The notes below the pieces were generated by a model. It saw only the letters and a program-made list of their open reading frames with translations. It had not been told where the DNA came from and made no database searches. This document shows, piece by piece, positions 1-11,815 of a stretch of 64,000 nt of DNA (position 1 is its first letter; the number at the start of each line of letters is the position of its first letter). The translations under genes were made by a program, and so were the position numbers. Where the stretch lies: NCBI GenBank assembly GCA_028292405.1, contig JAQGMJ010000013.1, positions 32,237 through 96,236 on the forward strand, written 5' to 3'. This DNA comes from Betaproteobacteria bacterium (GTDB lineage: Bacteria; Pseudomonadota; Gammaproteobacteria; Burkholderiales; JAEUOS01).

Positions 1-30
1 GCAACTGCTGCCAGCGAGACCGACCCAGCC

Positions 31-2697
31 GTGAATCCACCGTCAGACCAGTTCGCCAAAGAAACCCTCCCGATCAGCCTTGAGGAGGAGATGCGCCGTT
101 CCTACCTCGATTACGCGATGAGCGTGATCGTGGGGCGGGCCTTGCCAGATGTGCGCGACGGGCTGAAACCCGTGCATCGCCGCGTGTTGTTCGCCATGCA
201 CGAGCTGAACAACGACTGGAACCGGGCCTACAAGAAGTCGGCGCGCGTGGTCGGCGACGTCATCGGCAAATACCATCCGCACGGCGATACGGCGGTGTAT
301 GACACCATCGTGCGCATGGCGCAGAATTTTTCGCTGCGCTACATGCTGGTCGACGGCCAGGGCAACTTCGGCTCGGTGGACGGCGACAATCCGGCGGCGA
401 TGCGCTACACCGAAATCCGCATGGCGAAGATCGGCCATGAGCTGCTCGCCGACCTGGATAAAGAGACGGTGGATTTCGGGCCGAACTACGACGGCAGCGA
501 AAAAGAACCGTTGATCCTGCCGGCGCGCATTCCCAATCTGCTGATCAACGGCAGCTCGGGCATCGCCGTGGGCATGGCGACCAATATTCCGCCGCACAAC
601 CTGACCGACGTGGTCGATGCCTGCCTGCTGCTGCTGAAGCGCCCGGAAACCACCATCGACGAGCTGATCGAAGTGGTGAAGGCGCCGGACTTTCCTACCG
701 CCGGCATCATCTATGGCGTAGGCGGGGTGCGCGAGGGTTACCGTACCGGCCGCGGCCGGGTGGTGATGCGGGCCAAGACGCATTTCGAGGACATCGGCAA
801 GGGCGATAGCCAGGCGATCATCGTCGACGAGCTGCCTTACCAGGTCAACAAGAAGACCCTGCTGGAAAAGATCGCCGAGCTGGTCAACGACAAGAAGATC
901 GAGGGCATCAGGCACCTGCAGGACGAGTCCGACAAGGACGGCATGCGCGTGGTGATCGAACTCAAGCGCGGCGAAGTGCCCGAAGTGGTGCTGAACAATC
1001 TGTACAAGCAGACCCAGCTGCAGGATACTTTTGGCATGAACATGGTGGCGCTGGTCGATGGCCAGCCGCGCCTGCTCAACCTGTGGCAGATGCTCGACCA
1101 GTTCCTGCAGCACCGCCGCGAGGTGGTAACGCGGCGCACCGTGTTCGAGCTGCGCAAGGCGCGCGAGCGTGGCCATGTGCTGGAAGGCCTGGCGGTGGCG
1201 CTGGCCAACGTCGACGAGATGATCGAGCTGATCAAGGCCGCGCCGACCCCGCCGGTGGCCAAGGAAGCCTTGATGGGCCGCTCCTGGGTTTCGCCGGTGG
1301 TGAAGGAAATGCTGGTGCGCGCGGCCTCCGACGCTTCGCGCCCGGACGGACTGCTCGAGGCCTACGGCATGAAGGAGGACGGTTACTACCTGTCCGACGT
1401 GCAGGCCACCGAAATCCTGCAAATGCGGCTGCAGCGCCTGACGGGACTGGAGCAGGACAAGATTGTCGGCGAGTACAAGGATGTGATGGATGTGATCGCC
1501 GACCTGATCGACATCCTGGCCAAGCCGGAGCGCATCACCTCGATCATCGCCGAAGAACTGGCGAAGGTGAAGGACGAGTTCGGCGACGCGCGGCGTTCGG
1601 TGATCGAGATGAATGCCTTCGATATCGACATCGAAGACCTGATCACGCCGATGGACATGGTGGTGACGCTTTCGCACTCGGGCTACATCAAATCGCAACC
1701 GCTGTCCGAATACCGCGCGCAAAAGCGCGGCGGGCGCGGCAAGCAGGCGGCGGCGACCAAGGAAGACGACTGGATCGACCAACTGTTCGTCGCCAACACG
1801 CACGACTACATACTCTGTTTCTCGAATCGCGGCCGGGTGTACTGGCTCAAGGTTTACGAGGCGCCGCAGGGCAACCGCGGCGCGCGCGGCCGGCCGATCG
1901 TCAACCTGTTCCCGCTGGCTGAAGGCGAGAAGGTCAACGTGGTGCTGCCGGTAAAGAGTTTTGTCGAGGACAAGTTCATATTCATGGCGACCCGCCAGGG
2001 CACGGTGAAAAAGACCAGCCTGGACGCGTTCTCGCGTCCGACCAAGCGCGGCATCATCGCGGTCAACCTGGAAGAGGGCGATTACCTGATCGGCGCGGCG
2101 GTTACCGACGGCAAGCACGACGTGATGCTGTTTTCGGATGCCGGCAAGGCGGTGCGCTTCGACGAAAACGACGTGCGCCCGATGGGCCGCGACACCACCG
2201 GCGTGCGCGGCATGCAACTGGAAAACGGCCAGCAGGTAATCTGCATGCTGGTGGCGCCGCAGGAAGGCGAAGTGGTGGGCGAGGGCTCGCATGCGCAGTC
2301 CGTGCTGACGGCTACCGAAAACGGTTACGGCAAGCGCACGCCGATCGCCGAGTACACCCGCCATGGCCGCGGCACCAAGGGGATGATCGCCATTTCCACT
2401 TCCGAGCGTAACGGCAAGGTGGTGGCGGCGACCCTGGTGGACGTGAAGGACGAGATCATGCTGATCACCACCGGTGGCGTGCTGATCCGCACCCGCGTGT
2501 CGGAGATCCGCGAGATGGGCCGCGCCACCCAGGGCGTGACCCTGATCAACGTGGATGAAGGCACCAAGCTCTCCGGCCTTCAGCGTGTGGTCGAGTCCGA
2601 TGTCGATGTGGAAAACGGCAACGGCAATGGCGCGGAGGCTGAGGGCGGCGAAGGCAGCGGCGCCGCCGGTACGGCGGACGACTCTCCGGAAAAATAG
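31..2697 (+). CDS. gyrA: DNA gyrase subunit A
   Basis: Protein has [26 protein letters not shown], the catalytic/QRDR segment [17 protein letters not shown] and the GyrA box QKRGGRG. Start may be the GTG at 31 or slightly internal. Confidence 0.97.
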   Translation: MNPPSDQFAKETLPISLEEEMRRSYLDYAMSVIVGRALPDVRDGLKPVHRRVLFAMHELNNDWNRAYKKSARVVGDVIGKYHPHGDTAVYDTIVRMAQNFSLRYMLVDGQGNFGSVDGDNPAAMRYTEIRMAKIGHELLADLDKETVDFGPNYDGSEKEPLILPARIPNLLINGSSGIAVGMATNIPPHNLTDVVDACLLLLKRPETTIDELIEVVKAPDFPTAGIIYGVGGVREGYRTGRGRVVMRAKTHFEDIGKGDSQAIIVDELPYQVNKKTLLEKIAELVNDKKIEGIRHLQDESDKDGMRVVIELKRGEVPEVVLNNLYKQTQLQDTFGMNMVALVDGQPRLLNLWQMLDQFLQHRREVVTRRTVFELRKARERGHVLEGLAVALANVDEMIELIKAAPTPPVAKEALMGRSWVSPVVKEMLVRAASDASRPDGLLEAYGMKEDGYYLSDVQATEILQMRLQRLTGLEQDKIVGEYKDVMDVIADLIDILAKPERITSIIAEELAKVKDEFGDARRSVIEMNAFDIDIEDLITPMDMVVTLSHSGYIKSQPLSEYRAQKRGGRGKQAAATKEDDWIDQLFVANTHDYILCFSNRGRVYWLKVYEAPQGNRGARGRPIVNLFPLAEGEKVNVVLPVKSFVEDKFIFMATRQGTVKKTSLDAFSRPTKRGIIAVNLEEGDYLIGAAVTDGKHDVMLFSDAGKAVRFDENDVRPMGRDTTGVRGMQLENGQQVICMLVAPQEGEVVGEGSHAQSVLTATENGYGKRTPIAEYTRHGRGTKGMIAISTSERNGKVVAATLVDVKDEIMLITTGGVLIRTRVSEIREMGRATQGVTLINVDEGTKLSGLQRVVESDVDVENGNGNGAEAEGGEGSGAAGTADDSPEK

Positions 2698-2699
2698 CC

Positions 2700-3785
2700 A
2701 TGGCACGCGCGATCAACTTCTCCGCCGGCCCGGCGGCTCTTCCCGAGCCGGTGCTGAAGCAGGCGGCGGAGGAGATGCTGGACTGGCACGGCTCGGGCAT
2801 GAGCGTGATGGAAATGAGCCATCGCGGGTCCGAGTTCATCTCGATCTACGAAGAGGCGATCGCGCTGCTGCGCGAACTGCTGGCGGTGCCGGACAATTAC
2901 AAGATATTGTTCATGCAGGGCGGGGCGCTGGCGGAAAACGCGCTGATCCCGATGAACCTGCTGGGGCCGACAGCCAAGGCCGATTACGTGATTACCGGCT
3001 CCTGGTCGAAAAAGTCGTACAAGGAAGCGCAGCGCTACGGCAGCATCAATCTGGCCGCCGATGCGGCGCAGGATGGAAAGTACCGCGGCATTCCGCCCGT
3101 GGCGCAGTGGAAGCTGACGCCGGATGCAGGCTATGTGCATGTCTGCACTAACGAGACCATCGATGGTGTGGAGTTCTTTTTCACGCCGGACACCGGCAAG
3201 GTTCCGCTCGTTGCCGACATCTCCTCGCATTTCATGTCGCGACCGATGGACATTATTAACTATGGCGCGGTGTACGGCGGCGCGCAAAAGAACATCGGGC
3301 CGGCGGGGCTGACGATCGTGATCGTGCGCGAAGACCTGCTGGGGCGCGCGCACCCGCTCACCCCTACCGCCTTCGATTTCAAGACCGTCGCCGAGAGCGA
3401 CTCCATGTACAACACCCCGCCGACTTACGCGATCTATATCGCCGGCCTGGTGTTCAAGTGGATGAAGGCGCAGGGCGGCCTGGCCGGCATCGAACAGCGC
3501 AATATCGAGAAGGCCAAGCTTTTGTACGACACGATCGACGCCAGCGGCTTTTACAGCAACACGGTGGACAAGGATGCGCGCTCGCGGATGAATGTGCCGT
3601 TTTTCCTGAAGGACGAGGCGCTGAACGCCGACTTTCTCAAGGGCGCAAAGGAACGCGGCATGGTGCAATTGAGGGGCCACCGCTCGGTCGGCGGCATGCG
3701 TGCTTCGATCTACAACGCCATGCCCATTGAGGGTGTGCGTGCGTTGGTGGAGTACATGCGGGATTTTGAAAAGGCGCACGCATGA
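2700..3785 (+). CDS. serC: phosphoserine aminotransferase
   Basis: [22 protein letters not shown]...; [29 protein letters not shown]. Follows gyrA in the known supraoperon order. Confidence 0.97.
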   Translation: MARAINFSAGPAALPEPVLKQAAEEMLDWHGSGMSVMEMSHRGSEFISIYEEAIALLRELLAVPDNYKILFMQGGALAENALIPMNLLGPTAKADYVITGSWSKKSYKEAQRYGSINLAADAAQDGKYRGIPPVAQWKLTPDAGYVHVCTNETIDGVEFFFTPDTGKVPLVADISSHFMSRPMDIINYGAVYGGAQKNIGPAGLTIVIVREDLLGRAHPLTPTAFDFKTVAESDSMYNTPPTYAIYIAGLVFKWMKAQGGLAGIEQRNIEKAKLLYDTIDASGFYSNTVDKDARSRMNVPFFLKDEALNADFLKGAKERGMVQLRGHRSVGGMRASIYNAMPIEGVRALVEYMRDFEKAHA

Positions 3786-4870
3786 GCGACCTGAACCAGC
3801 TGCGGCTGGACATCGACCGGCTCGATGACGAACTGGTCAAGCTGCTGAACCAGCGCGCGGAAATTTCGCGCAAGGTAGGCGCGGCCAAGCGCGCCGAAGA
3901 CCCGAACCCGGCGATCTACCGCCCGGAGCGTGAAGCCCATGTGCTGCGCCGTCTGCGCGACAGCAATCCCGGTCCCTTGCCCGCCGAAGCGCTGAGCAAG
4001 ATTTATCACGAGATCATGTCCGCCTCGTCCGCGTTGCAGCGGCCGATCCGCGTCGCCTATCTTGGGCCCGCGGGAACGTTTTCCGAATCGGCGGTGGTCA
4101 AGCAGTTCGGCCGCTCCTGCGATGCCGTGGCTTGCGCGAATTTCGACGAGGTGTTTCGCCGAACCGAGACCGGCGACACCGATTTTTCGATGGTGCCGGT
4201 TGAAAATTCGACCGAAGGCATGGTGCCGCGCGCGCTCGACCTGTTGCTGAACAGTCCGTTGCGGGCTTGCGCGGAAGTGGTGCTGCGCGTGCACCAGAAC
4301 CTGATGCGCAAGCGTGCCGGCCTGGACGGGATCACCAAGGTGTATTCGCACGCGCAGTCCCTGGCGCAAACCCAGGGCTGGCTGGCGCGCAACCTGCCGG
4401 GCGTGGACCGGGTGACGGTGGAGTCGAACGCCGAGGCCGCGCGCCTGGCGAGCCTCGACGAAAGCACAGCGGCGATTGCCGGCGAGAACGCGGCGGAGAA
4501 TTACGGCCTGACCATCCTGGCGCCGAAAATCGAGGACGACGCCACCAACCGCACCCGCTTCATTGTCGCCGGTAACTACGACGCCGCGCCTTCCGGGCGC
4601 GATCGCACCTGGCTGGTAATGTCGGCGCCGAACAAGCCGGGGGCGGTGCACGCGCTGCTGACGCCTTTCGCCAAGCATGGCGTGTCGATGACCAAGCTGG
4701 AGTCGCGGCCGTCGAAAATCGCCTCCATGCCGGGCTCCTGGGAATACCTGTTCTACGTCGATATTGAAGGCCACCAGCAAGATCGCGTGGTCGCCAGCGC
4801 GCTGGCGGAATTGAAGGCCATCGCGCCTTACCTGAAGATCTTTGGCTCCTACCCGGTCGGCGACTATTGA
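3782..4870 (+). CDS. pheA: bifunctional chorismate mutase / prephenate dehydratase (P-protein)
   Basis: N-terminal chorismate mutase ([27 protein letters not shown]), prephenate dehydratase ([13 protein letters not shown]) and ACT domain ([25 protein letters not shown]). ATGA overlap with serC. Confidence 0.96.
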   Translation: MSDLNQLRLDIDRLDDELVKLLNQRAEISRKVGAAKRAEDPNPAIYRPEREAHVLRRLRDSNPGPLPAEALSKIYHEIMSASSALQRPIRVAYLGPAGTFSESAVVKQFGRSCDAVACANFDEVFRRTETGDTDFSMVPVENSTEGMVPRALDLLLNSPLRACAEVVLRVHQNLMRKRAGLDGITKVYSHAQSLAQTQGWLARNLPGVDRVTVESNAEAARLASLDESTAAIAGENAAENYGLTILAPKIEDDATNRTRFIVAGNYDAAPSGRDRTWLVMSAPNKPGAVHALLTPFAKHGVSMTKLESRPSKIASMPGSWEYLFYVDIEGHQQDRVVASALAELKAIAPYLKIFGSYPVGDY

Positions 4871-4918
4871 TCTGTTTGCCGGCGCGCTGCGCCCTATTCA
4901 CTTGTTGAGCCCATTGCC

Positions 4919-6028
4919 ATGAACTACACCGAACTCGCTCCCGCCTATGTGCGCGCCATCGCGCCGTATCTGCCCGGCAAGCCGATCTCCGAAGTCGCGC
5001 GTGAATTGGGCTTGAAGGAATCGGACATCATCAAGCTGGCGTCGAACGAAAACCCGCTGGGCACCGGCGAAAAGGCCAAGGCGGCGATGTTGAAGGCGAT
5101 GCAGGAAGTGCACCTGTATCCGGATGGCGCCGGCTTCGAGCTCAAGCAGGCGATCGCAAAGAAATTCGGCGTGGCGATTGAGGAAATCGTCATCGGCAAC
5201 GGCTCCAACGACCTCCTCGACTACATCGCCATGGCCTACCTGGCGCCGGGCACCAGCGCGGTGTACGGACAGCATTGCTTCGCGGTCTATCCGATCACCA
5301 CCAAGGCGCGCGGCGCCGTCGGTATCGAGGTGCCGGCGAAGGCCTACGGCAGCGACCTCGACGGCATGCTGGCAGCGGTGCGCCCGGACACCCGTTTGAT
5401 TTTTGTCGCCAATCCGAACAACCCGACCGGCGCGTTTTCGCCTTACGACGAACTCAAGGCCTTCATGAAGAAGGTGCCGGCGAACGTGATCGTGGTGCTG
5501 GACGAGGCTTACAACGACTTCCTGCCACACGAATTGCGCGCGGACACCGTGGCCTGGCTGAAGGAGTTTCCGAACCTGGTGCTGACCCGCACCTTCTGCA
5601 AGATCTACGGCCTGGCGGGCCTGCGCGTCGGCTACATGCTGGGCAACCCGCAAATCTGCGACATGGTCAACCGCGTGCGCGCGCCCTTCAACGTCAACTC
5701 GATTGCCCAGGCCGCCGCCGTGGCCGCGCTGGGTGACGACGAGTTCGTCGCCAAGGGCTACGCCAACAACCGCGCCGGCATGGCGCAGATCGAGGCGGGC
5801 ATCAGGGCGCTCGGCCTCTCGTACATTCCGTCGTACGCCAACTTCGTCACCATGGACGTGGGCAACGGCGTGGGCGTGTTCCAGGCCCTGCTCAAGCGCG
5901 GCATGATCGTGCGGCCGATTGCCAATTATGGTCTGCCGCGCCATGTACGCGTGACCATCGGCCTGCCGGAAGAGAATGCGCGCTTCCTGGGGGCGCTGAA
6001 GGAAGCGCTCACCGAAGTGAAAGCCTGA
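4919..6028 (+). CDS. hisC: histidinol-phosphate aminotransferase
   Basis: KLASNENPLG, NPNNPTGAF, RTFCKIYGLAGLRVGYM; class-II aminotransferase signatures. Confidence 0.95.
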   Translation: MNYTELAPAYVRAIAPYLPGKPISEVARELGLKESDIIKLASNENPLGTGEKAKAAMLKAMQEVHLYPDGAGFELKQAIAKKFGVAIEEIVIGNGSNDLLDYIAMAYLAPGTSAVYGQHCFAVYPITTKARGAVGIEVPAKAYGSDLDGMLAAVRPDTRLIFVANPNNPTGAFSPYDELKAFMKKVPANVIVVLDEAYNDFLPHELRADTVAWLKEFPNLVLTRTFCKIYGLAGLRVGYMLGNPQICDMVNRVRAPFNVNSIAQAAAVAALGDDEFVAKGYANNRAGMAQIEAGIRALGLSYIPSYANFVTMDVGNGVGVFQALLKRGMIVRPIANYGLPRHVRVTIGLPEENARFLGALKEALTEVKA

Positions 6029-6029
6029 G

Positions 6030-6929
6030 TTGTTCAAGCATGTCGTCATCGTCGGCGTCGGACTGATCGGTGGATCGTTCGCACTGGGGCTGAAGGCGGC
6101 CGGGCTGGCGCAGCGCATCACCGGCGTGGGGCGCGGCGCGGCCAACCTCAAGCGGGCTGTGGAGCTGGGCGTGATCGACGATATCGCTGCCGATGAAAGT
6201 ATCTACGGCGAGGCCGATTTCATCCTGATCGCCACGCCGGTCGGGCAAATGGCGAAGGTGATGGCGCAGGTGGCGCCGCTGCTCAAAAGCGGCGCGGTGA
6301 TCACCGATGGCGGCAGCACCAAGGTGGATGTGACCGGGCTGGCGCGCGCGCATTTCGGCGAAAAGCTGGCTCAATTCGTTCCCGCGCATCCGATTGCCGG
6401 TGCCGAGTTGTCCGGGGTCGAGGCGGCGCGCGTCGGCTTGTACCAGGGCAAGAAAGTGGTGATCGCCGCCTTGCCGGAAACGGCGCCCGAGGGGGTGGAA
6501 AAAGTGCGCGCGGCTTGGGCAGCCTGCGGCGCGAAAATCTTCGAAATGACGCCGGCGCAGCATGATGCTACCTTCGCGGCCGTGAGCCATTTGCCGCACC
6601 TGCTGGCTTTTGCGCTGGTGGACGATATCGCCGAGCGGCCCGAAGCCGATCTGCTGTTCCAGTACGCCGCCAGCGGCTTTCGCGATTTCACCCGGATTGC
6701 AGCCTCCAGCGTCGAGATGTGGCGCGACATCGCGGTAGCCAATCGCGAGGCGCTGCTCACCGAAATGGATGCTTATATGGCGGCGCTGACGCGCATGCGC
6801 CGCATGCTGGCGGCGGGCGACGGCGAGGCGCTGGCGGCGGTGTTCGCCAATGCGCGCCATGCGCGCGAAGCCTGGCTGGCCTCGATCGAAAAAAACGAGC
6901 CGCCGGCACCCAAGGACCACGAGGCTTGA
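6030..6929 (+). CDS. tyrA: prephenate dehydrogenase family protein
   Basis: Rossmann [35 protein letters not shown] start immediately after hisC. Confidence 0.92.
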   Translation: MFKHVVIVGVGLIGGSFALGLKAAGLAQRITGVGRGAANLKRAVELGVIDDIAADESIYGEADFILIATPVGQMAKVMAQVAPLLKSGAVITDGGSTKVDVTGLARAHFGEKLAQFVPAHPIAGAELSGVEAARVGLYQGKKVVIAALPETAPEGVEKVRAAWAACGAKIFEMTPAQHDATFAAVSHLPHLLAFALVDDIAERPEADLLFQYAASGFRDFTRIAASSVEMWRDIAVANREALLTEMDAYMAALTRMRRMLAAGDGEALAAVFANARHAREAWLASIEKNEPPAPKDHEA

Positions 6930-6930
6930 G

Positions 6931-8223
6931 ATGCAGACCCTGACCCTGGCTCCGGCCAAGACCGCGCGCGGCAATGTTGTGCTGCCCGGCTCGAAAAGCA
7001 TTTCCAACCGCACGTTGTTGCTGGCGGCCTTGAGCCGTGGCACCACGCGCCTGGCCGGCTTGCTGGACTCGGACGACACCCGCGTGATGCTCAAGGCCCT
7101 GGGCGATTTGCGCGTGCCGATCGCGCGCGATGCTGCTACCGGCGAATACCTGGTGACCGGCGTCGGTGGCCAGTTCGCCAACAAGTCAGCCGAACTTTTC
7201 ATGGGCAATGCCGGCACCGCGATCCGCCCGCTGACGGCGGCGCTGGCGCTGCAGGGCGGCACCTACAAGCTTGCCGGCGTGCCGCGCATGCATGAGCGGC
7301 CGATCGGCGATCTGGTGGACGGCTTGCGCGCGGTCGGCGCGAACATCAGCTACCTCGGCAACGAGGGCTTTCCGCCGCTGAAAATTTCTCCGGCGGCGAT
7401 CAAACTAAAGGGGCCGGTGCAAGTGCGGGGCGACGTGTCGAGCCAATTTTTGACGGCGTTGCTGATGGCCCTGCCGCTGACCGGCGCCTCCGCCGCCATC
7501 GAAGTGGTGGGCGAACTGATTTCCAAACCCTATGTGGACATCACCCTGAACCTGATGCAGCGCTTCGGCGTGGCGGTGAAGCGCGACGAGTGGCGCGCGT
7601 TTCATCTGCCGGAGAAGGCGCAGTACGCGAGTCCTGGAAAGCTGCGCGTGGAAGGCGATGCATCGTCAGCCTCCTACTTTCTTGCGGCGGGCGCGCTGGG
7701 CGGCGGGCCAGTGCGGGTCGAAGGTGTGGGGCGGACCAGCATCCAGGGCGACGTGCGCTTTGCCGAGTCGCTGAACCAGATGGGCGTCAACCTGATGGCA
7801 GGCGACACGTGGATCGAAGTGCGCGGGCATGAAGAGGCAAAACTGCGCGCCATCGACGCCGACTTTAACCACATCCCGGATGCGGCAATGACCATCGCCG
7901 TGCTCGCCCTGTTTGCCGATGGGCCCAGCACCCTGCGCAACATCGGCTCCTGGCGGGTGAAGGAAACCGACCGCATTTCCGCCATGGCAACCGAGCTGAC
8001 CAAGCTGGGCGCCGAGGTGGAAGCCGGCGCCGACTACCTGCGCGTCATGCCGCCGAAGGTGTTCAAATCCGCCGCCATCGATACCTACGACGACCACCGC
8101 ATGGCCATGTGTTTTTCGCTGGCCTGCTTCGGCGGCGTGCCGGTGACCATCAACGACCCGCAGTGCGTGAACAAGACCTTCCCGGAATATTTTTCCGAGT
8201 TCGCACGCGTCGTGCAGGCATAG
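6931..8223 (+). CDS. aroA: 3-phosphoshikimate 1-carboxyvinyltransferase (EPSP synthase)
   Basis: [45 protein letters not shown]. Start set at ATG 6931 ([11 protein letters not shown]), not the longer ORF start at 6850. Confidence 0.96.
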   Translation: MQTLTLAPAKTARGNVVLPGSKSISNRTLLLAALSRGTTRLAGLLDSDDTRVMLKALGDLRVPIARDAATGEYLVTGVGGQFANKSAELFMGNAGTAIRPLTAALALQGGTYKLAGVPRMHERPIGDLVDGLRAVGANISYLGNEGFPPLKISPAAIKLKGPVQVRGDVSSQFLTALLMALPLTGASAAIEVVGELISKPYVDITLNLMQRFGVAVKRDEWRAFHLPEKAQYASPGKLRVEGDASSASYFLAAGALGGGPVRVEGVGRTSIQGDVRFAESLNQMGVNLMAGDTWIEVRGHEEAKLRAIDADFNHIPDAAMTIAVLALFADGPSTLRNIGSWRVKETDRISAMATELTKLGAEVEAGADYLRVMPPKVFKSAAIDTYDDHRMAMCFSLACFGGVPVTINDPQCVNKTFPEYFSEFARVVQA

Positions 8224-8234
8224 GAGCCAGCGGC

Positions 8235-9032
8235 ATGCACGTCAACCCGGTGACCGTGGACGTTATCGCCATCGACGGGCCTTCGGCCTCCGGCAAGGGC
8301 ACCGTGGCCCAGATGGTGGCCGAGCGCCTCGGCTTTCATTACCTGGACAGCGGGGCAATCTACCGTGCTGCCGCCCATGCCGCGCAGCAGGCCGGGCTCG
8401 ATCTGGAGAATGCGCCGGCGCTGGAACAGGAAATTGCCGCGGTGGCGGGGGCGATGGAATTGCGCTTTGCCGACGGCCTTATCTTGCTTGCAAACCGGGA
8501 CGTCGGCTCGCAATTGAGAACCGAGGGCTGTGGGCGGGAAGCATCGAAAATTGCCGCCCTGCCGGCGGTGCGCGCGGCGCTGTTGCAGCGCCAGCGTGAC
8601 TTTCGCCAGGCGCCTGGGCTGGTGGCTGACGGCCGCGATATGGGCTCGGTGGTGTTTCCCGATGCGGCGCTGAAGGTCTTTCTGACTGCGGGCGTTGAAG
8701 AACGGGCGCGCCGGCGTGCCCTCCAGCTTGCCGCCGCGGCCCGGCCGGACGATCCTAAGAGATTGATCGGCAAAGAAAATAGTGGTAATATTGATGCCCT
8801 TTTCGCTGCCGTGCTGGATGACCTCCGCGCGCGCGACGAGCGCGATTCGAAGCGGGCGGTAGCGCCCCTGGCGCAGTTGCGGGATGCGAGGCTGTTGGAC
8901 ACGAGCGGTTTGTCGATCCAGCAGGCGGTGCAGCAGGTATTGGCCTGGACCAGGGAAGTACAAAGTGGGGAAGCGCAGAGCGGAAATCCGCAAAACGGAA
9001 ATCCGCAGAACGCTATCTCACACGGCAGGTAA
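8235..9032 (+). CDS. cmk: cytidylate kinase
   Basis: DVIAIDGPSASGKGTVAQMVAERLGFHYLDSGAIYRAAA; VADGRDMGSVVFPDAALKVFLTA. Start at ATG 8235. Confidence 0.95.
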   Translation: MHVNPVTVDVIAIDGPSASGKGTVAQMVAERLGFHYLDSGAIYRAAAHAAQQAGLDLENAPALEQEIAAVAGAMELRFADGLILLANRDVGSQLRTEGCGREASKIAALPAVRAALLQRQRDFRQAPGLVADGRDMGSVVFPDAALKVFLTAGVEERARRRALQLAAAARPDDPKRLIGKENSGNIDALFAAVLDDLRARDERDSKRAVAPLAQLRDARLLDTSGLSIQQAVQQVLAWTREVQSGEAQSGNPQNGNPQNAISHGR

Positions 9033-9173
9033 AAGCAGTCGAAGCAGTCGAAGCAGTTGGTAGTTGCAGCAAAGGTGGCATGCCTCCCCGAGGATGCCGG
9101 TGTTTAATCAACCCCGCGGACGCACGCACGTTTCTCTCCCATTAAGCGTCGCGGATTTTTAGGTCCTTCTCCA

Positions 9174-10883
9174 ATGTCCGTTACCCAACAAGCCGCCGAA
9201 ATGGCGACTGAAAGCTTTGCCGCCCTGTTTGAGGAATCCCTCAATCATCAGGAAATGCGCGCAGGCGAAGTCATCACTGCCGAAGTGGTGCGCGTCGACT
9301 ACAACTTCGTGGTCGTCAATGCTGGACTCAAGTCGGAAAGCTACATTCCGATCGAAGAATTCAAGGCCGACAACGGCGAACTCACCGTCAAGATCGGTGA
9401 TTTCGTCTCGGTCGCCATCGACTCGCTGGAAAACGGTTTCGGCGAAACGCTGCTGTCGCGCGACAAGGCCAAGCGCCTGTCCGCCTGGATGGACCTGGAA
9501 AAGGCCCTGGAATCGGGCGAACTGGTCTCCGGCGTGATCACCGGCAAGGTCAAGGGCGGCCTGACCGTCATGACCAACGGCATCCGCGCCTTCCTGCCCG
9601 GCTCGCTGGTCGACATCCGCCCGGTCAAGGACACGACTCCGTTTGAAGGCAAGACGATGGAGTTCAAGGTCATCAAGCTGGACAAGAAGCGCAACAACGT
9701 TGTCGTTTCGCGCCGCGCCGTGCTGGAAGCCAGCCAGGGCGAAGAGCGCGCCAAGCTGATGGAAACCCTGTCCGAAGGCGCGATCGTCAAGGGCATCGTC
9801 AAGAACATCACCGACTACGGCGCATTCGTCGACCTCGGCGGCATCGATGGCCTGCTGCACATCACCGACCTGGCCTGGCGCCGTGTCCGTCACCCGTCCG
9901 AAGTGCTGACGGTGGGCGATGAAATCACCGCCAAGATCCTGAAGTTCGATCAAGAGAAGAACCGCGTCTCCCTGGGCGTCAAGCAACTGGGCGAAGATCC
10001 GTGGGTGGGCATCAGCCGCCGTTACCCGCAGGGCACCCGCCTGTTCGGCAAGGTGACCAACCTCACCGACTACGGCGCATTTGTCGAAGTCGAAGCGGGC
10101 ATCGAAGGCCTGGTACACGTCTCCGAAATGGACTGGACCAACAAGAACGTACATCCTTCGAAGGTCGTGGCCCTCGGCGACGAAGTCGAAGTGATGATCC
10201 TGGAAATCGACGAAGACCGCCGCCGCATCTCGCTGGGCATGAAGCAGTGCATGCCCAACCCGTGGGAAGATTTCTCGATGAACCACAAGAAGGGCGACCG
10301 TGTGAAGGGCGCGATCAAGTCGATCACCGACTTCGGCGTGTTCATTGGCCTGCCTGGCGGCATCGACGGCCTGGTGCACCTGTCGGACCTGTCCTGGTCG
10401 CAAGCCGGCGAAGAAGCGGTCAAGAATTTCAAGAAGGGCGATGAAGTCGAAGCTACCGTGCTGGCGATCGACGTCGAGCGCGAACGCATTTCGCTCGGCA
10501 TCAAGCAGATGGATGGAGACCCCTGGTCCAACTTTGTCGCTACCAACGACAAGGGCGCGCTGGTGACCGGCAAGGTCAAGAGCGTGGACGCCAAGGGCGC
10601 CGTTGTGATGATCGGCGACGAAGTCGAAGCCTATCTGCGCGCTTCCGAAATCTCGCGCGACCGCGTGCAGGATGCTTCCACCCTGCTCAAGGAAGGTGAA
10701 GAGATCGAAGCCGTGATCATCAACGTCGACCGCAAGAACCGCAATATCAACCTGTCGATCAAGGCCAAGGACAACGTCGAAGAGCGTGAAGCGCTGACGC
10801 GCAACACGGCGGACGCGGGCAACGCCGCGACCGGCACCACCAACCTTGGTGCGCTGCTCAAGGCGAAGATGGATCAAAAATAA
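9174..10883 (+). CDS. rpsA: 30S ribosomal protein S1
   Basis: Multiple S1 repeats ([74 protein letters not shown]). Confidence 0.98.
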   Translation: MSVTQQAAEMATESFAALFEESLNHQEMRAGEVITAEVVRVDYNFVVVNAGLKSESYIPIEEFKADNGELTVKIGDFVSVAIDSLENGFGETLLSRDKAKRLSAWMDLEKALESGELVSGVITGKVKGGLTVMTNGIRAFLPGSLVDIRPVKDTTPFEGKTMEFKVIKLDKKRNNVVVSRRAVLEASQGEERAKLMETLSEGAIVKGIVKNITDYGAFVDLGGIDGLLHITDLAWRRVRHPSEVLTVGDEITAKILKFDQEKNRVSLGVKQLGEDPWVGISRRYPQGTRLFGKVTNLTDYGAFVEVEAGIEGLVHVSEMDWTNKNVHPSKVVALGDEVEVMILEIDEDRRRISLGMKQCMPNPWEDFSMNHKKGDRVKGAIKSITDFGVFIGLPGGIDGLVHLSDLSWSQAGEEAVKNFKKGDEVEATVLAIDVERERISLGIKQMDGDPWSNFVATNDKGALVTGKVKSVDAKGAVVMIGDEVEAYLRASEISRDRVQDASTLLKEGEEIEAVIINVDRKNRNINLSIKAKDNVEEREALTRNTADAGNAATGTTNLGALLKAKMDQK

Positions 10884-10913
10884 GTCCGACTTAAGCCTAC
10901 AAGCTCTGTACGC

Positions 10914-11264
10914 ATGACCAAATCGGATCTCATTGCGAGACTCGCGGCGCGCTATCCGCAGCTCGTCGCCAAGGACGCCGACTTCGCCGTCAAGACCATT
11001 CTTGACGCGATGGGCGAGTCTTTGGCGCGCGGGCAGCGCATCGAAATTCGCGGCTTCGGCAGCTTCGGCCTGAACTACCGGCCGCCGCGGGTGGGCCGTA
11101 ACCCGAAGTCGGGCGAGAAGGTGCACGTGCCGGAAAAGCATGTGCCGCACTTCAAGGCCGGCAAGGAGTTGCGCGACCGCGTCGATGCAAAGCTGAACGA
11201 GGAAGAGAATGCCAAGGCGGCTTCGACCACCCGTGGTCCGGTGGTTGCGGCGGCGGGCGGTTGA
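10914..11264 (+). CDS. ihfB: integration host factor subunit beta
   Basis: [17 protein letters not shown]...[54 protein letters not shown] family, follows rpsA. Confidence 0.96.
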   Translation: MTKSDLIARLAARYPQLVAKDADFAVKTILDAMGESLARGQRIEIRGFGSFGLNYRPPRVGRNPKSGEKVHVPEKHVPHFKAGKELRDRVDAKLNEEENAKAASTTRGPVVAAAGG

Positions 11265-11293
11265 GCGCAGGCGCGGAAAGCATAGGCAAGATG

Positions 11294-11323
11294 AAAAAGC
11301 GGCACGCAAGTGCCGCTTTTTTT
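11294..11323 (+). terminator. Rho-independent terminator after ihfB
   Basis: AAAAAGCGGCAC-GCAA-GTGCCGCTTTTTTT: 12-bp perfect stem, 4-nt loop, T-run. Confidence 0.9.
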
Positions 11324-11469
11324 ATGAAGGCGTGGCCGTCGGCGTGGATAGCCGGGCGCAACCCGCCGCTCGGCCCGCAGCAGGGACTTTGCGGCGATAA
11401 TGCGGGCTGGCGCGACAGCGGTCTGGGGCGTGCCGAAATTCGAGAAATCACTCCGGCCTGGAGGCGAGG

Positions 11470-11787
11470 ATGCGGTACATAGCCTGGATTCTGCGGGTGT
11501 TACTGTTTCTGGTGCTGTTTTTGTTTGCCCTGAAAAATTACGAGGTGGTACCGCTCAAGTTTTATTTCGACTTCGAGTGGCGCGCGCCCCTGGTGTTGCT
11601 GTTGCTGATTTTTTTCGCCGGCGGCATGGCGCTGGGCGTGCTGGCCTGCCTGCCGCGCCTGTTCCGCCAGCGGCGCGAGCTTTCCGCGGCCCTGGCGGCG
11701 GCGAAAAAGCGTCCCGTGGTGCCGGTGCTGCCGCAGGCGCCGGCCGACGCGGTGGCGCTGCCCGAAAGCGTCGCCTCGGGCATTTGA
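11470..11787 (+). CDS. lapA: lipopolysaccharide assembly protein LapA-like (DUF1049)
   Basis: Two hydrophobic segments (ILRVLLFLVLFLFALKNYE, APLVLLLLIFFAGGMALGVLACLPRL); directly upstream of lapB. Confidence 0.85.
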   Translation: MRYIAWILRVLLFLVLFLFALKNYEVVPLKFYFDFEWRAPLVLLLLIFFAGGMALGVLACLPRLFRQRRELSAALAAAKKRPVVPVLPQAPADAVALPESVASGI

Positions 11788-11815
11788 GCGGGATAGGAAC
11801 GGAGAACTGACGCGG

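Noticed and set aside
43-2706. 887-aa minus-strand ORF antisense to gyrA
   Set aside because: Spans almost exactly the gyrA coding region. Its His/Arg/Val/Asp-rich composition is typical of the antisense frame of high-GC genes; the gyrA protein is unmistakable on the other strand.
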